64,000 nt of DNA, from assembly GCF_003234655.2 (NCBI RefSeq), contig NZ_CP126271.1, positions 2,666,001 to 2,730,000 of the forward strand, in the 5' to 3' direction. Origin of the DNA: Curtobacterium sp. MCLR17_007. Lineage in GTDB: Bacteria; Actinomycetota; Actinomycetes; Actinomycetales; Microbacteriaceae. Under the pieces are notes generated by a model, which saw only the letters and a program-made list of their open reading frames with translations, did not search any database and was not told where the DNA came from. Below, piece by piece: positions 53,232-61,970 of the stretch (position 1 is the first letter of the stretch; every line of letters begins with the position of its first letter). The position numbers and the translations under genes were made by a program.

Positions 53232-54341
53232 CTACGGGACCGGGACGGGCTCCGCGAGCAGCTCGCGCACGCGGGGCGCGACGGCGTTGCCGTACAGCTC
53301 GATCGACCGCATCATGTCCGCGTGCGGCAGGCGGCCGGTGGCATAGCGCATGTCGAACCGGGTGACGCCGAGGATCCGCATGTTGCGGGCGATCTTGCGG
53401 GCGACGGTCTCGGGCGAACCGACGTAGAGGGACCCGCCGGCCGACAGCCCGGCCTGGTACTGCGCGGCGTCGAGGGGCGGCCAGCCGCGTTCACGGCCGA
53501 GGCGGTCGGTGACGGCCTTGTGGTAGGGCCAGTAGCGCTCGGCGGCTTCCTCGTCGGTGGCGGCGATGAACCCGGGCGAGTGCATCGCGATCGGCTGCTG
53601 CGGGAGCTCGAGCTGCGTCAGCGCCTGGCGGTACAGACGCGAGAACGGAGCGAACTGCGCCGGCTGCCCACCGATGATGGCGAGGAACAGGGGCATACCG
53701 TACGACGCGGCGCGGATGACCGACTGCGGCGAGCCGCCGACGCCGATCCAGGTCGGGATGGGTCCGTGCTCGAGCTTCGGGAAGACGTCCTGGTCCGTCA
53801 GGGCCGCGCGCTTCGAGCCGCTCCACGTCACGGGGTCCCCGGCACGCAGGGCGGCCCAGAGCTGCAGCTTCTCCTCGAAGAGCACCTCGTAGTCGGCGAG
53901 CTCGTAGCCGAACAGCGGGAAGGACTCGGTGAACGAGCCACGGCCCAGGATGACCTCGGCGCGGCCGTTCGACAGGGCGTCCACCGTCGCGAAGCGCTCG
54001 TACACGCGGACGGGGTCGTCGCTCGACAGGACCGTGACGGCGCTGCCGATCCGGATGCGCGAGGTGCGGGCGGCGATGGCGGCGAGGACGACCTCGGGGG
54101 CGCTGACGACGAAGTCCTCGCGGTGGTGCTCGCCCACGCCGATGAAGTCGATGCCGACCTGGTCCGCCAGCACGGCCTGGTCGACGGCGTCGCGGATGCT
54201 CTGGGCGTCGCTCTGCAGCGACCCGTCGGCGAGTTCGGTGACGTCGCCGAACGTGTCGAGGCCGAGCTGCACGAGGCCCACGCGGTCCGGGGCGGGCGGC
54301 GGGACGTCCGAGGGACGACCGGTACCGAATGCGTTGCTCAT
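53232..54341 (-). CDS. LLM-class flavin-dependent oxidoreductase
   Basis: A 369-residue luciferase-like monooxygenase: AVLADQVGIDFIGVGEHHRE, SAPEVVLAAIAARTSRIRIG, LSSDDPVRVYERFATVD, RAEVILGRGSFTESFPLFGY and LYVGSPETVARKIA. FMN or F420 is the likely cofactor; the substrate is unknown. GGAGGACGCG directly precedes the ATG. It is divergent from the SDR gene. Confidence 0.9.
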   Translation of the reverse strand: MSNAFGTGRPSDVPPPAPDRVGLVQLGLDTFGDVTELADGSLQSDAQSIRDAVDQAVLADQVGIDFIGVGEHHREDFVVSAPEVVLAAIAARTSRIRIGSAVTVLSSDDPVRVYERFATVDALSNGRAEVILGRGSFTESFPLFGYELADYEVLFEEKLQLWAALRAGDPVTWSGSKRAALTDQDVFPKLEHGPIPTWIGVGGSPQSVIRAASYGMPLFLAIIGGQPAQFAPFSRLYRQALTQLELPQQPIAMHSPGFIAATDEEAAERYWPYHKAVTDRLGRERGWPPLDAAQYQAGLSAGGSLYVGSPETVARKIARNMRILGVTRFDMRYATGRLPHADMMRSIELYGNAVAPRVRELLAEPVPVP

Positions 54342-54423
54342 CGCGTCCTCCAAGTGAATGCGTATGCATGAATCTACCACGACGGGGCCGATCGGTCCAG
54401 CGCCCCCGTGTACGGTCCGGGAC

Positions 54424-55332
54424 ATGCCGAAGCTCCCCGACCAGACCGGACGCCGCGTCGTCGTCACCGGATCGAACAGCGGCACCGGCCGCGAGACCGC
54501 CACGCGTCTGGCCGAGGCCGGCGCCTCGGTCGTGATCGCGGTGCGGACGACGTCCAAGGGCGACGAGGCAGCCGCGGCGATCCGCCGGCAGTTCCCGCAC
54601 GCCGACCTCGAGGTCCGCGAGCTCGACCTCGCCGACCTGGCCAGCGTGCGGCGCTTCGCGGCGGGCATCATCGACGACGACCGGCCGCTCGACGTCCTCG
54701 TGAACAACGCGGGCGTGATGGCACCGCCGAAGCGCTTCGAGACGGTCGACGGCTTCGAGCTGCAGTTCGGCACGAACTACCTGGGCCCGTTCGCGCTCAC
54801 CAACCTGCTCATGCCGGCACTGCTGCGCGCCGAGGCACCCCGGGTCGCGACGATGTCGAGCCTGGCCGCGATCCCCGGTCGGATCCGCTTCGGCGACCTG
54901 CAGTGGACACGGCGCTACTCCCCGTTCCGTGCGTACGCGCAGTCGAAGCTGGCGGACCTGCTGCTCGCGCTGCACCTGCACACGCTGTCGGTCGAGCTCG
55001 ACTGGCCCCTCGTCTCGACGGCCGCGCACCCCGGTTACACCCGCACGAACCTGCAGGCGGCCGGACGCTCGCTCGGCGGCTCACGCCCGGTCCCCGGCGG
55101 CCAGCGGGCGATGCCCTTCAACCAGGGGGTCGAGCAGGGCAGTGAGCCCCTGCTGTTCGCCGCGGTCGGGCGAGCAGCGGTCGGCGGCGCCTACTACGGG
55201 CCGTCGGGGCCGTTCGGCATGACCGGGCCGACCACCACGGTGTCGATCCCGGGTTCGGCGCGCAGCACGGACCTGGCACGCAGCCTGTGGGCGGTCGCCG
55301 AGGACCTGACGGGGACCTCGCTGCCCGCCTGA
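54424..55332 (+). CDS. Short-chain dehydrogenase/reductase
   Basis: A 302-residue classical SDR of the retinol-dehydrogenase-like group: nucleotide loop VVVTGSNSGTGRETA, DVLVNNAGVMAPP, TMSSLAA and active site YAQSKLADLLLALHL, then HPGYTRTNLQ. ATG at 54424 is chosen because TACGGT (54411-54416) ends 7 bp upstream; earlier in-frame starts would overlap the box. Substrate unknown. Confidence 0.9.
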   Translation: MPKLPDQTGRRVVVTGSNSGTGRETATRLAEAGASVVIAVRTTSKGDEAAAAIRRQFPHADLEVRELDLADLASVRRFAAGIIDDDRPLDVLVNNAGVMAPPKRFETVDGFELQFGTNYLGPFALTNLLMPALLRAEAPRVATMSSLAAIPGRIRFGDLQWTRRYSPFRAYAQSKLADLLLALHLHTLSVELDWPLVSTAAHPGYTRTNLQAAGRSLGGSRPVPGGQRAMPFNQGVEQGSEPLLFAAVGRAAVGGAYYGPSGPFGMTGPTTTVSIPGSARSTDLARSLWAVAEDLTGTSLPA

Positions 55333-55386
55333 CCCGCGGCGCGGGCTTGCGCCTCGCACGGTGCGAGCTCCGCACGGTGCGAGCTC

Positions 55387-55456
55387 CGCACCCCGTGCGC
55401 CCTTGCCAGCGTCGTGCGAGGTTGTTGCCCCGCACCACGCCACCAACCTCGCACCG
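55387..55456. repeat. Hairpin repeat of about 68 bp, copy 1
   Basis: It begins CGCACCCCGTGCGCCCTTGC and ends in an 11-bp inverted repeat GTGCGAGGTTG/CAACCTCGCAC. Copy 2 at 55529 differs at one base. Confidence 0.9.
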
Positions 55457-55500
55457 GCCCACCGGCCCACCGGACGGGAGGAGCGGTGCCCGGCCGCCAC

Positions 55501-55514
55501 GCGCCTCCAGTCCG
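55501..55514. repeat. REP-like word
   Basis: GCGCCTCCAGTCCG, between the two hairpin repeats. Confidence 0.45.
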
Positions 55515-55528
55515 CACCGTGCGCGGTT

Positions 55529-55596
55529 CGCACCCCGTGCGCCCTTGCCAGCGTCGTGCGAGGTTGTTGCCTCGCACCACGCCACCAACCTCGCAC
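55529..55596. repeat. Hairpin repeat of about 68 bp, copy 2
   Basis: Same sequence as copy 1 apart from one T for C in the loop. Its right arm ends 51 bp before the GDSL stop codon. Confidence 0.9.
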
Positions 55597-55646
55597 GGAC
55601 GACGAACGGCGCACCGTGCACACCGACCACGCGGGTGTGCCCCGGG

Positions 55647-56357
55647 TCAGAACCGCACGTGGTCGCGCGCGAAGGCCGATGCGACCGCCGTCTCGATCGC
55701 CTGCTGCCCCTCGACCGTCGGGTGCACGTCGTCTGACTGCATCCAGGTCGGGTGTCCGCGGAGCGGTTCGCCGATGTCGACGTACTGCCCGCCCTCGTGC
55801 CCGATCGCCTTCCGCAGTGCCTTGGAGATGACGGCGAGCTGCGCTGGCGGTGCGTCCTGGTCCCAGATCGCGCTCAGGCCGATGAGCCGCGCACCGGGCA
55901 GCCGGCGGTGCACATCGGCGACCACCTGGTTCGTCGCGCTGCGGATCTCGGCGTCGTCCATGCCGAGGTCGTTCGAGCTCGCCTGCACGAACACGACCTG
56001 CGGCCGGAGCTCCACCGCGCGCTTGACCAGGGTCGGGTAGGCGCTCGCACAGTCGTCGTCGTCACCGAGCGCTGCCACGCCCGCACCGTCGCACGACAGG
56101 TTGGTGAGCGCCCAGTGGTGCTCGTCGGCCAGCATCGCGGGCCAGGCCTGCGACTCGAGGAGTCCGTGCCCGCCGCTGATCGAGTCACCCACGACGACGA
56201 CCCGCACGTGCGCGGCGTGGTCCCACGGCCGCGAGGTGGACGATGCGGTCGGCGTCCGCTGGGCCGCGACGGAGGAGTCCTCGGCGCAGGCGCTCAGCGC
56301 GAGGACGGCAGCCGTGGCCAGCAGGGCGGCCAGCAGGGTACGTGGTCGGGTCGTCAC
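55647..56357 (-). CDS. SGNH/GDSL-family lipoprotein hydrolase
   Basis: A 236-residue secreted esterase-like lipoprotein. Signal and lipobox LAALLATAAVLALSAC; block I VVVVGDSISGGHG (catalytic Ser), block III VQASSNDLGM (Asn), block V QSDDVHPTVEG (Asp-His). Substrates may be acyl esters on wall or exopolysaccharide. The GTG at 56357 is supported by the signal peptide and by TACCGT (56366-56371) ending 8 bp upstream on the reverse strand. Confidence 0.88.
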   Translation of the reverse strand: MTTRPRTLLAALLATAAVLALSACAEDSSVAAQRTPTASSTSRPWDHAAHVRVVVVGDSISGGHGLLESQAWPAMLADEHHWALTNLSCDGAGVAALGDDDDCASAYPTLVKRAVELRPQVVFVQASSNDLGMDDAEIRSATNQVVADVHRRLPGARLIGLSAIWDQDAPPAQLAVISKALRKAIGHEGGQYVDIGEPLRGHPTWMQSDDVHPTVEGQQAIETAVASAFARDHVRF

Positions 56358-56434
56358 GTCCGGGGACGGTACGCGCGCTGGGCATCGCCGGAGCGGCGGG
56401 GGCGTACCCCGTCCGCTTCCGGTGCGCACAGGCA

Positions 56435-56456
56435 CCGGGAGGGAGGCCCGGCTCGG
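56435..56456. repeat. REP-like word upstream of the GDSL gene
   Basis: CCGGGAGGGAGGCCCGGCTCGG, an intergenic family member. Confidence 0.45.
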
Positions 56457-56501
56457 CCCCGGCACGGAGCCGCGCTGCGCTGCGCCGCGCTGCGGGCGGA
56501 T

Positions 56502-56563
56502 CGCACCCCCGTGCGGACGTCGCGCCCGCAGGGAACGGGGCGCGACGTCCGTCAGGGGGTGCG
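56502..56563 (-). terminator. Long terminator hairpin after the NRDE gene
   Basis: Outer arms CGCACCCCC/GGGGGTGCG and inner arms CGGACGTCGCGCCC/GGGCGCGACGTCCG with 3-base bulges each side and a 10-base loop. It lies 15 bp beyond the stop codon. The core resembles the hairpin at 7119-7150. Confidence 0.75.
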
Positions 56564-56578
56564 ACGCCGCGCGCGACG

Positions 56579-57367
56579 TCAGGCGCGGTGCAGCTCGACG
56601 GCGCTGGTGATGTCGCCCGGGTCGGTCAGGCGGGCGTGCTGCAGCACCGTCCGCCCCGGCCCCACCGCCGCGGCGACGATCGACAGGGTCGCGAAGTGCC
56701 CCTCGGGCTCGACGGAGTCCCGCAGGATCGCGTCCGCGTCGTCGGCGGGCAGCGCTGCCGACGCCGCGAGCACGCCGAACCACGGGCTCCACCCGTCGCC
56801 GGCGTCCGTCCCCGCGTCCGCTGCCCGGAGCTCGTCGAACGGTGCCAGTGCCGGCGGGCCGCTCGGCGCGTCGACCTCGCGGAAGGACCCCAGCCAGCGG
56901 CCGATGCGCGGTGCGGCCGGGTCGTCGGGCTCACCGTGCGTGACCATGTGCACGCCGGGTCCGAGCTCGGTCGTGCGGACACGGGCACCGTCCCACGTGA
57001 CGACCGAAGCACCCGTGGCCGTCGCCCGCACGAGGTTGAACGCGCGCGTGGTCGGCACGGTGTCGTCGTGGCCGGGCATCGCCCCCTGCAGGGCGTCGAG
57101 CGGCAGGACCCCGCGCGTCGTCCAGGTGCCGTCGGACGAGGGCACGTCCTCCCAGCGGTTCAACACGACGGCGAGCCCGGCCTGGTCCGACGCAGCCAGC
57201 CAGGCACCACCCGCCTCGCGGTCGCGGACGCCGCGGAGGGACGGGTCGCGCTCGGGCCACCACGCCGCCGGCGGGTCCCACGGACGGTCCGGCGACTCGT
57301 CCCGCATCGCGAGCATGGTGACGGGCCACGCGGAGCCGGGATCGACGCGGACGACGACGGTGCACAT
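56579..57367 (-). CDS. NRDE-family (TANGO2-like) protein
   Basis: A 262-residue protein that starts MCTVVVRVDPGSAWPV, so removal of Met exposes Cys, the potential Ntn-type nucleophile of the NRDE family. MLAMRDESPDRPWDPPAAWW, GGAWLAASDQAGLAVVLNRW and AFNLVRA follow the family pattern (canonical NRDE is RDES here). Function is unsettled; TANGO2 relatives bind or move small cofactors. The start region is the first unit of a 68-bp tandem array. Confidence 0.8.
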   Translation of the reverse strand: MCTVVVRVDPGSAWPVTMLAMRDESPDRPWDPPAAWWPERDPSLRGVRDREAGGAWLAASDQAGLAVVLNRWEDVPSSDGTWTTRGVLPLDALQGAMPGHDDTVPTTRAFNLVRATATGASVVTWDGARVRTTELGPGVHMVTHGEPDDPAAPRIGRWLGSFREVDAPSGPPALAPFDELRAADAGTDAGDGWSPWFGVLAASAALPADDADAILRDSVEPEGHFATLSIVAAAVGPGRTVLQHARLTDPGDITSAVELHRA

Positions 57368-57590
57368 GCGCACGATCCTCGCACGGCAGCCGGGGCTCAA
57401 CCGTCCCAGGCCGAACCGGCGGACCCGGCGCACATGCGCTCGATCCTCGCACGCCAGCCGGGGCTCAACCGTCCCAGGCCGAACCGGCGGACCCGGCACA
57501 CATGCGCTCGATCCTCGCACGCCAGCCGGGGCTCAACCGTCCCAGGCTGAACCGGCGGACCCGGCGCACATGCGCTCGACCCTCCCACGG
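57363..57590. repeat. 68-bp tandem repeat over the NRDE gene start
   Basis: Units begin with CACATGCGC at 57363, 57431, 57499 and 57567 (last one partial). On the reverse strand each carries GAGGATCG(T/A)GCGCATGTG, so every copy repeats the ATG-TGC start and its upstream region. Confidence 0.93.
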
Positions 57591-57611
57591 GCCCCGGGTA
57601 GCGTGGCCACC

Positions 57612-58907
57612 GTGAACGCAGCACGGAGGACCATCGTCGTCGGCATCACCGGGGGCATCGCGGCCTACAAGGCGGTGCAGGTCATCCGCGGCTTCGTGAA
57701 GGCCGGCCACGACGTGCACGTCGTCCCGACCGAGGGCGCCCTGCGCTTCGTCGGACTGCCCACCCTTGAGGCCCTGAGCCGGAACCCCGTCACGACGAGC
57801 GTGTTCGAGGACGTCGCCGAGGTCCGCCACGTGGCACTCGGCCGCCGTGCGGACCTGGTGGTGGTCGCCCCCGCCACCGCCGACTCGCTCGCCCGGATGG
57901 CCGCGGGGCTGGCCGGGGACCTGCTCGGGACGACGCTCCTGGCGACCGAGGCCCCGGTCGTCGTGGCACCGGCCATGCACCCGCAGATGTGGGAGCACCC
58001 CGCGACCCGCGCGAACATCGCGACGCTGCGCAGCCGCGGGGTGCACGTCGTCGGCCCGGAGGTCGGTGCACTCACCGGTGACGACGCCGGCATCGGTCGC
58101 ATGTCGGAACCGGAGGACATCCTGGCGGCGGCCCTGGCCGTGCTGGCCGAGACCACCGGCGTGGGCCGACCCGACGGAGCCGAACCGGGCCTCCAGTCCG
58201 CGACCGCCGGCAGCACCGGCGCCCGCGGGGAGCAGGGCGACCTGGCGGGCGTGCGCGTCGTCGTCAGCGCCGGTGGGACCCGCGAACCGTTCGACCCGGT
58301 CCGCTTCGTCGGCAACCGCTCGAGCGGGCGGCAGGGCGTCGCCATCGCCACCGCCGCCGCGTCCCGCGGTGCGGACGTCACCCTGGTCGCCGCCAACGTC
58401 GACAGCAGCCTGACCGCAGGACTCGACGCGCACGTCGTCCCCGTCGGCTCCGCCCTCGAGCTCGCAGACGCCGTGCACGCCGCCGCCGCCGACGCGGACG
58501 TCGTGGTGATGACCGCGGCGGTCGCGGACTACCGACCGGCCGAGGTCCGGTCCGAGAAGCTCAAGAAGGACGCACAGGGCGAGCGCATGTCGCTCGAGCT
58601 GGTGCGGAACCCGGACGTGCTGGCCGACCTGGTGGCGAACCGCCGGACCGGGCAGATCATCGTCGGGTTCGCCGCCGAGACGGAACCCGACCGCGACGCG
58701 CGCCTCGAGCTCGGTCGCGCGAAGATCGCCCGGAAGCCGGCGGACATGCTCGTGCTGAACCGGGTCGGGTGGTCCGAGGGCTTCGAGCGCGAGGAGAACG
58801 CCATCGAGGTGCTCGTCCCCGGCGGCGAGGTCATCCGGGCGGCGTCCGGCACGAAGGCCGAGGTGGCCGCCGCGGTCCTCGACCTGGTCGCGACCGCGCT
58901 GACCTGA
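57612..58907 (+). CDS. coaBC: Bifunctional phosphopantothenoylcysteine decarboxylase/synthase
   Basis: A 431-residue coenzyme A enzyme. The CoaC half (1-190) is a flavoprotein: VGITGGIAAYKAVQVIRGF, DVAEVRHVALGRRADLVVVA (active His) and APAMHPQMWEHPA; the clamp reads LTGDDAGIGRMSEP, lacking the E. coli Cys as in other actinobacteria. The CoaB half (about 215-431) has VSAGGTREPFDPVRFVGNRS, SGRQG and MTAAVADYRP. A linker between halves holds a REP-like word. TAGCGT (57599-57604) ends 7 bp before the GTG at 57612. Confidence 0.95.
   Translation: MNAARRTIVVGITGGIAAYKAVQVIRGFVKAGHDVHVVPTEGALRFVGLPTLEALSRNPVTTSVFEDVAEVRHVALGRRADLVVVAPATADSLARMAAGLAGDLLGTTLLATEAPVVVAPAMHPQMWEHPATRANIATLRSRGVHVVGPEVGALTGDDAGIGRMSEPEDILAAALAVLAETTGVGRPDGAEPGLQSATAGSTGARGEQGDLAGVRVVVSAGGTREPFDPVRFVGNRSSGRQGVAIATAAASRGADVTLVAANVDSSLTAGLDAHVVPVGSALELADAVHAAAADADVVVMTAAVADYRPAEVRSEKLKKDAQGERMSLELVRNPDVLADLVANRRTGQIIVGFAAETEPDRDARLELGRAKIARKPADMLVLNRVGWSEGFEREENAIEVLVPGGEVIRAASGTKAEVAAAVLDLVATALT
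58184..58200. repeat. REP-like word in the coaBC interdomain linker
   Basis: ACCGGGCCTCCAGTCCG, encoding PGLQS between the CoaC and CoaB domains. Confidence 0.55.
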
Positions 58908-58954
58908 TCGCCCTGACCTGATCGCCCTGACCTGATCACCCTGACCTGGTCGCC
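58899..58954. repeat. 14-bp tandem repeat over the coaBC stop
   Basis: Four units of CTGACCTGATCGCC at 58899, 58913, 58927 and 58941; the last two have one change each. The first unit supplies the final codons and the TGA stop. Confidence 0.93.
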
Positions 58955-59030
58955 CCGGGCTCGGTCCCCCGCCGCAGGATCCTGGGTCGCTTCTGGGAGC
59001 ACCCACCGACCGGCGGGCCACGATGGGGCC

Positions 59031-59432
59031 ATGGGACGACGCTCCGCACGCGCCAGACGCGCCACCAGGACCGCGGGCGCGCTCGCGGTCCTCCTGGGTG
59101 GCGCCGGCGTCACCCACTTCCTCCGCCCGCGCGGCTACGACCGCATCGTGCCGCCCGGCCTGCCGCCCCGGACCACGACGCTCCTCTCCGGAGCCGCCGA
59201 GCTCGGCATCGCGACGGGTCTGCTGATCCCGGCCACCCGCCGCGCGTCCGGGATGGCCGCGGCCGCGCTCTTCCTGGCCGTCTTCCCCGCGAACGTCACG
59301 ATGGCCAAGGGCATGCTGGACAGCCCGCGGTCGACCCGGGCGATGCGGCTCGTCTCGGTGGTGCGCCTCCCCCTGCAGGCGCCGCTGGTCCTGTGGGCAC
59401 TGCGCGTCGGTCGGCACGCGCCGCGACGATGA
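59031..59432 (+). CDS. DoxX-like small membrane protein
   Basis: A 133-residue protein with four hydrophobic segments (AGALAVLLGGAGVTHFLRP; LSGAAELGIATGLLIPATRR; MAAAALFLAVFPANVTMA; PLQAPLVLWALRVG). THFLRPRGYDRIVPPGLPPR is typical of the DoxX-like family. Its role is unclear. Its TGA overlaps the ATG of the next gene, so the three genes 59031-60651 form one unit. Confidence 0.82.
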   Translation: MGRRSARARRATRTAGALAVLLGGAGVTHFLRPRGYDRIVPPGLPPRTTTLLSGAAELGIATGLLIPATRRASGMAAAALFLAVFPANVTMAKGMLDSPRSTRAMRLVSVVRLPLQAPLVLWALRVGRHAPRR

Positions 59433-60217
59433 CCCCGACGGCGCGCGAGCGGGCGTCCGTCCCCCTGGTGCACCGCGCGGTCACGGTGCACGCGTGGGAG
59501 GACGTCGTCTTCGCGCACTGGCGGCACGACCCGGCGTCGCTGGCGCAGCTCGTGCCGCGAGGCACACGCCCCGACGTCGTCGACGGCAGCGCGTGGGCCG
59601 GCCTGACGTCGTACGTGTTCCGCGACACCCGGGTCCCGCCGTTCCCGCCGTCGCGGCGAATCGGCTCGATGACCGAGGTCACGATCGAGATCCTGACGAT
59701 CGACGACCGCGGTCGACGCGGTGTGGTCTACCGGACCGTCGACACCGCCAACGTGCCCGCCATCGTGGCAGCACACGCGCTCCTCGGTGTGCCGTACACG
59801 TTCGCACACGCGCGTGGCAGGCGCCGCGGGGACGCGCTGCGCTACCGCTCCGTGCGGCACCCGGAACGCTCCGGGGGCCCGCTCGGTCGTCTGCGCGTCC
59901 TGCGCGGACCGACGGGAGGCGCGGTCCAGCCCCGCCACGCCGCTGCGGTCCGGGTCGTGGCCGGTGCGGTCGACGACACCCCGCTGGCGACGGAGCTCAC
60001 GACCCGGTCCGGGATCCACGCGCGGCACTTGGCGCAGACCGTGTTCTGGCAGCGTCAGCACCCGCCGCTGACACTCCGGCAGGCGCGGTTGGAACGGCTC
60101 GAGGGCGACTTGCCCGACGCTGTCGGGATGTCGGGGCTGTTCGACCGGGCACCGGACTCGCTCCTGGTGCTCGACGGCACGACGGTGCGGTACGCGTGGG
60201 GGGACGTGGTCCGGTGA
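59429..60217 (+). CDS. DUF2071 (YqjF-like) protein
   Basis: A 262-residue protein with the DUF2071 pattern: VFAHWRHDPASLAQLVPRGT, PDVVDGSAWAGLTSYVFRDT and VTIEILTIDDRGRRGVVY, and C-terminal HLAQTVFWQRQHPPLT. Function unknown. ATGA overlap upstream and GTGA overlap downstream. Confidence 0.85.
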   Translation: MTPTARERASVPLVHRAVTVHAWEDVVFAHWRHDPASLAQLVPRGTRPDVVDGSAWAGLTSYVFRDTRVPPFPPSRRIGSMTEVTIEILTIDDRGRRGVVYRTVDTANVPAIVAAHALLGVPYTFAHARGRRRGDALRYRSVRHPERSGGPLGRLRVLRGPTGGAVQPRHAAAVRVVAGAVDDTPLATELTTRSGIHARHLAQTVFWQRQHPPLTLRQARLERLEGDLPDAVGMSGLFDRAPDSLLVLDGTTVRYAWGDVVR

Positions 60218-60651
60218 GTACGCACCCCGACCTCGACCGGTTCGAGCGCGCCCAGGACGGTGTGCACGAGATCGCGCTGGCCGAACTGCGCCGGGGACGC
60301 AAGGACACGCACTGGATGTGGTTCGTGTTCCCGCAGCTCGCCGGGCTCGGGCACAGCGCGACGGCCGTGCGGTACGGCATCAGCGGTGCCTCGGAGGCAC
60401 GCGCCTACCTGGCGCACCCCGTGCTCGGACCGCGGCTGCTCGAGGTCGCCGACGCCGCAGCGACCAGCCGGGCGCGCTCGGTGGACGCGCTCATGGGCGG
60501 CATCGACGCCGTCAAGCTCCGGTCCTCGATGACGCTGTTCGCCGCGGTGGCCGACGATCCCGCCCCGTTCCGTGCCGTGCTGGACCGCTGGTGGGCCGGC
60601 GAGGACGACGCGGTGACCCTGGGGCGACTGCGGGACACTGACACACCCTGA
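60214..60651 (+). CDS. DUF1810-family protein
   Basis: A 145-residue protein: DLDRFERAQDGVHEIALAEL, KDTHWMWFVFPQLAGLGHSA and VRYGISGASEARAYLAHPVL match DUF1810, a helical family of unknown function. GTG start overlaps the DUF2071 stop (GTGA). Confidence 0.9.
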   Translation: MSTHPDLDRFERAQDGVHEIALAELRRGRKDTHWMWFVFPQLAGLGHSATAVRYGISGASEARAYLAHPVLGPRLLEVADAAATSRARSVDALMGGIDAVKLRSSMTLFAAVADDPAPFRAVLDRWWAGEDDAVTLGRLRDTDTP

Positions 60652-60747
60652 ACCGAGCGGAACACCGTTCGTATGTCAGGTATCGTCGGCCGTGCATCCG
60701 CACACCGACCAGCGTCGGCCGACGGAACCCGAACCGAAGGAAACGAC

Positions 60748-61398
60748 ATGCCGGTCCCCAGCAGTGCCCCGACCGAACACCAGCTGCTCCGCGACACCGT
60801 CCGTCAGAAGATCCACGCCGCGATCATGGACGGCACGCTCGAACCCGGTGAGCGTCTCAACGACGACGAGCTCATCGCCTGGCTCGGCGTCTCCCGCACC
60901 CCCATCCGCGAAGCGCTCAGCCAGCTCGCCCGGGCCGGGCTCATCGAGATGGCGCCGAACCGGTACACCCGGATCACCACACCCAAGCCGGACGAGGTCA
61001 TCGAGGCGCTGCAGACACTCGGCGTGCTGTTCGGCGGGGTCGTCCGGCTCGCGGTCCCCCGGCTCGGGGCCAGCGCACGCAAGAAGGTCCTGGCGGCGCT
61101 CGACCGCACGATCGCCGAGCTCGAGGCGCACGACGTCCGCGCCGTCAACACCGACGCGCTCGGCGTGTTCGCCCTGTACGTCGCCGAGTGCGGCAACGAG
61201 AACCTGCGACGGGTGTGCACGGACACGATGGACGGGCTCGCGTTCCGGTTGCGCCTGCCGAACCTCGACGAACTGGTGGACTGGGACCGGATGACCGCCG
61301 ACTTCAAGCGGCTGCGCAGCGCCACGGAGAACGGCGACAACGTCGAGGCCGAGCTCGCCACCGAGGCGATCCACCAGCTCCCCGGGGAGAAGCACTGA
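60748..61398 (+). CDS. GntR-family regulator, FCD type
   Basis: A 216-residue regulator: winged helix (LEPGERLNDDELIAWLGVSR, TPIREALSQLARAGLIEM) and an all-alpha FCD-like effector domain. GAAGGAAAC supports the ATG at 60748; TATCGT at 60681-60686 is a -10 candidate. FCD proteins usually sense organic acids; no target gene is adjacent. Confidence 0.88.
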   Translation: MPVPSSAPTEHQLLRDTVRQKIHAAIMDGTLEPGERLNDDELIAWLGVSRTPIREALSQLARAGLIEMAPNRYTRITTPKPDEVIEALQTLGVLFGGVVRLAVPRLGASARKKVLAALDRTIAELEAHDVRAVNTDALGVFALYVAECGNENLRRVCTDTMDGLAFRLRLPNLDELVDWDRMTADFKRLRSATENGDNVEAELATEAIHQLPGEKH

Positions 61399-61487
61399 CA
61401 CCGTTCCTGCGGAGACGTACAGGGAACCCCGTCCCGACCGAGCCGGTAGCATCGGCTCGACCACCGCACGACCCCCTGGAGCACCCG

Positions 61488-61970
61488 ATGAGGCAGCACA
61501 ACTCGGACCACCCGACGGGGCAGACCGACCGCACCGAGATCGCCGCACGCCTGGCCGGGGCGGTCGGACGGATCAACCGGCGCGCACGCTCCGACTCGGC
61601 GTCGCTCGGGTACGGGATCGTCTCCGCCCTGGCGACGATCCAGCGCGAAGGACCGCTCCGTCCGGGCGACCTGTCGCGACTCGAGGTGGTCACGAAGCCC
61701 ACGATGACCCGCATCCTGACGGAGCTCGAGCAGCGCGGGCTCATCGCTCGCGAGGCCGACCCGACCGATGGTCGAGCGTTCAAGGTGAGCATCACCGACG
61801 CCGGCGTCACCGCGGTCGAGGACGCCCGGTCGCAGCGCACCGGGATCGTCGCCGAGCTCATCCACGACCTGCCCGCCAGCGACCTCGACGCGATCGCCGG
61901 TGCCCTCGACGCGCTGGAGCGCATTGCACAGGGCCAAGGCGTCCAGCAGGAGCCCAGCTCGGAGCGCTGA
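61488..61970 (+). CDS. MarR-family regulator
   Basis: A 160-residue winged-helix regulator: YGIVSALATIQREGPLRPGD, LSRLEVVTKPTMTRILTELE (recognition helix), QRGLIAREADPTDGRAFKVS (wing, with the DxRxxxV-like Asp-Arg). GGAGC precedes the ATG. It lies 89 bp after the GntR gene in the same direction. Ligand unknown. Confidence 0.9.
   Translation: MRQHNSDHPTGQTDRTEIAARLAGAVGRINRRARSDSASLGYGIVSALATIQREGPLRPGDLSRLEVVTKPTMTRILTELEQRGLIAREADPTDGRAFKVSITDAGVTAVEDARSQRTGIVAELIHDLPASDLDAIAGALDALERIAQGQGVQQEPSSER

Larger units (their letters stand above)
55333..55646. other. Repeat-filled convergent gap
   Basis: This 314-bp space between the 3' ends of the SDR and GDSL genes holds no supported gene. It is made of the two hairpin repeats, a REP-like word (55501-55514) and CACGGTGCGAGCTCCG doublets. 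Confidence 0.75.

Noticed and set aside
53232-54341. True bacterial luciferase
   Set aside because: The protein belongs to the wider LLM flavin family; no luxA/luxB partner or other lux genes are present.
57363-57590. CRISPR array
   Set aside because: The 68-bp units are head-to-tail with no spacers and no cas genes nearby.
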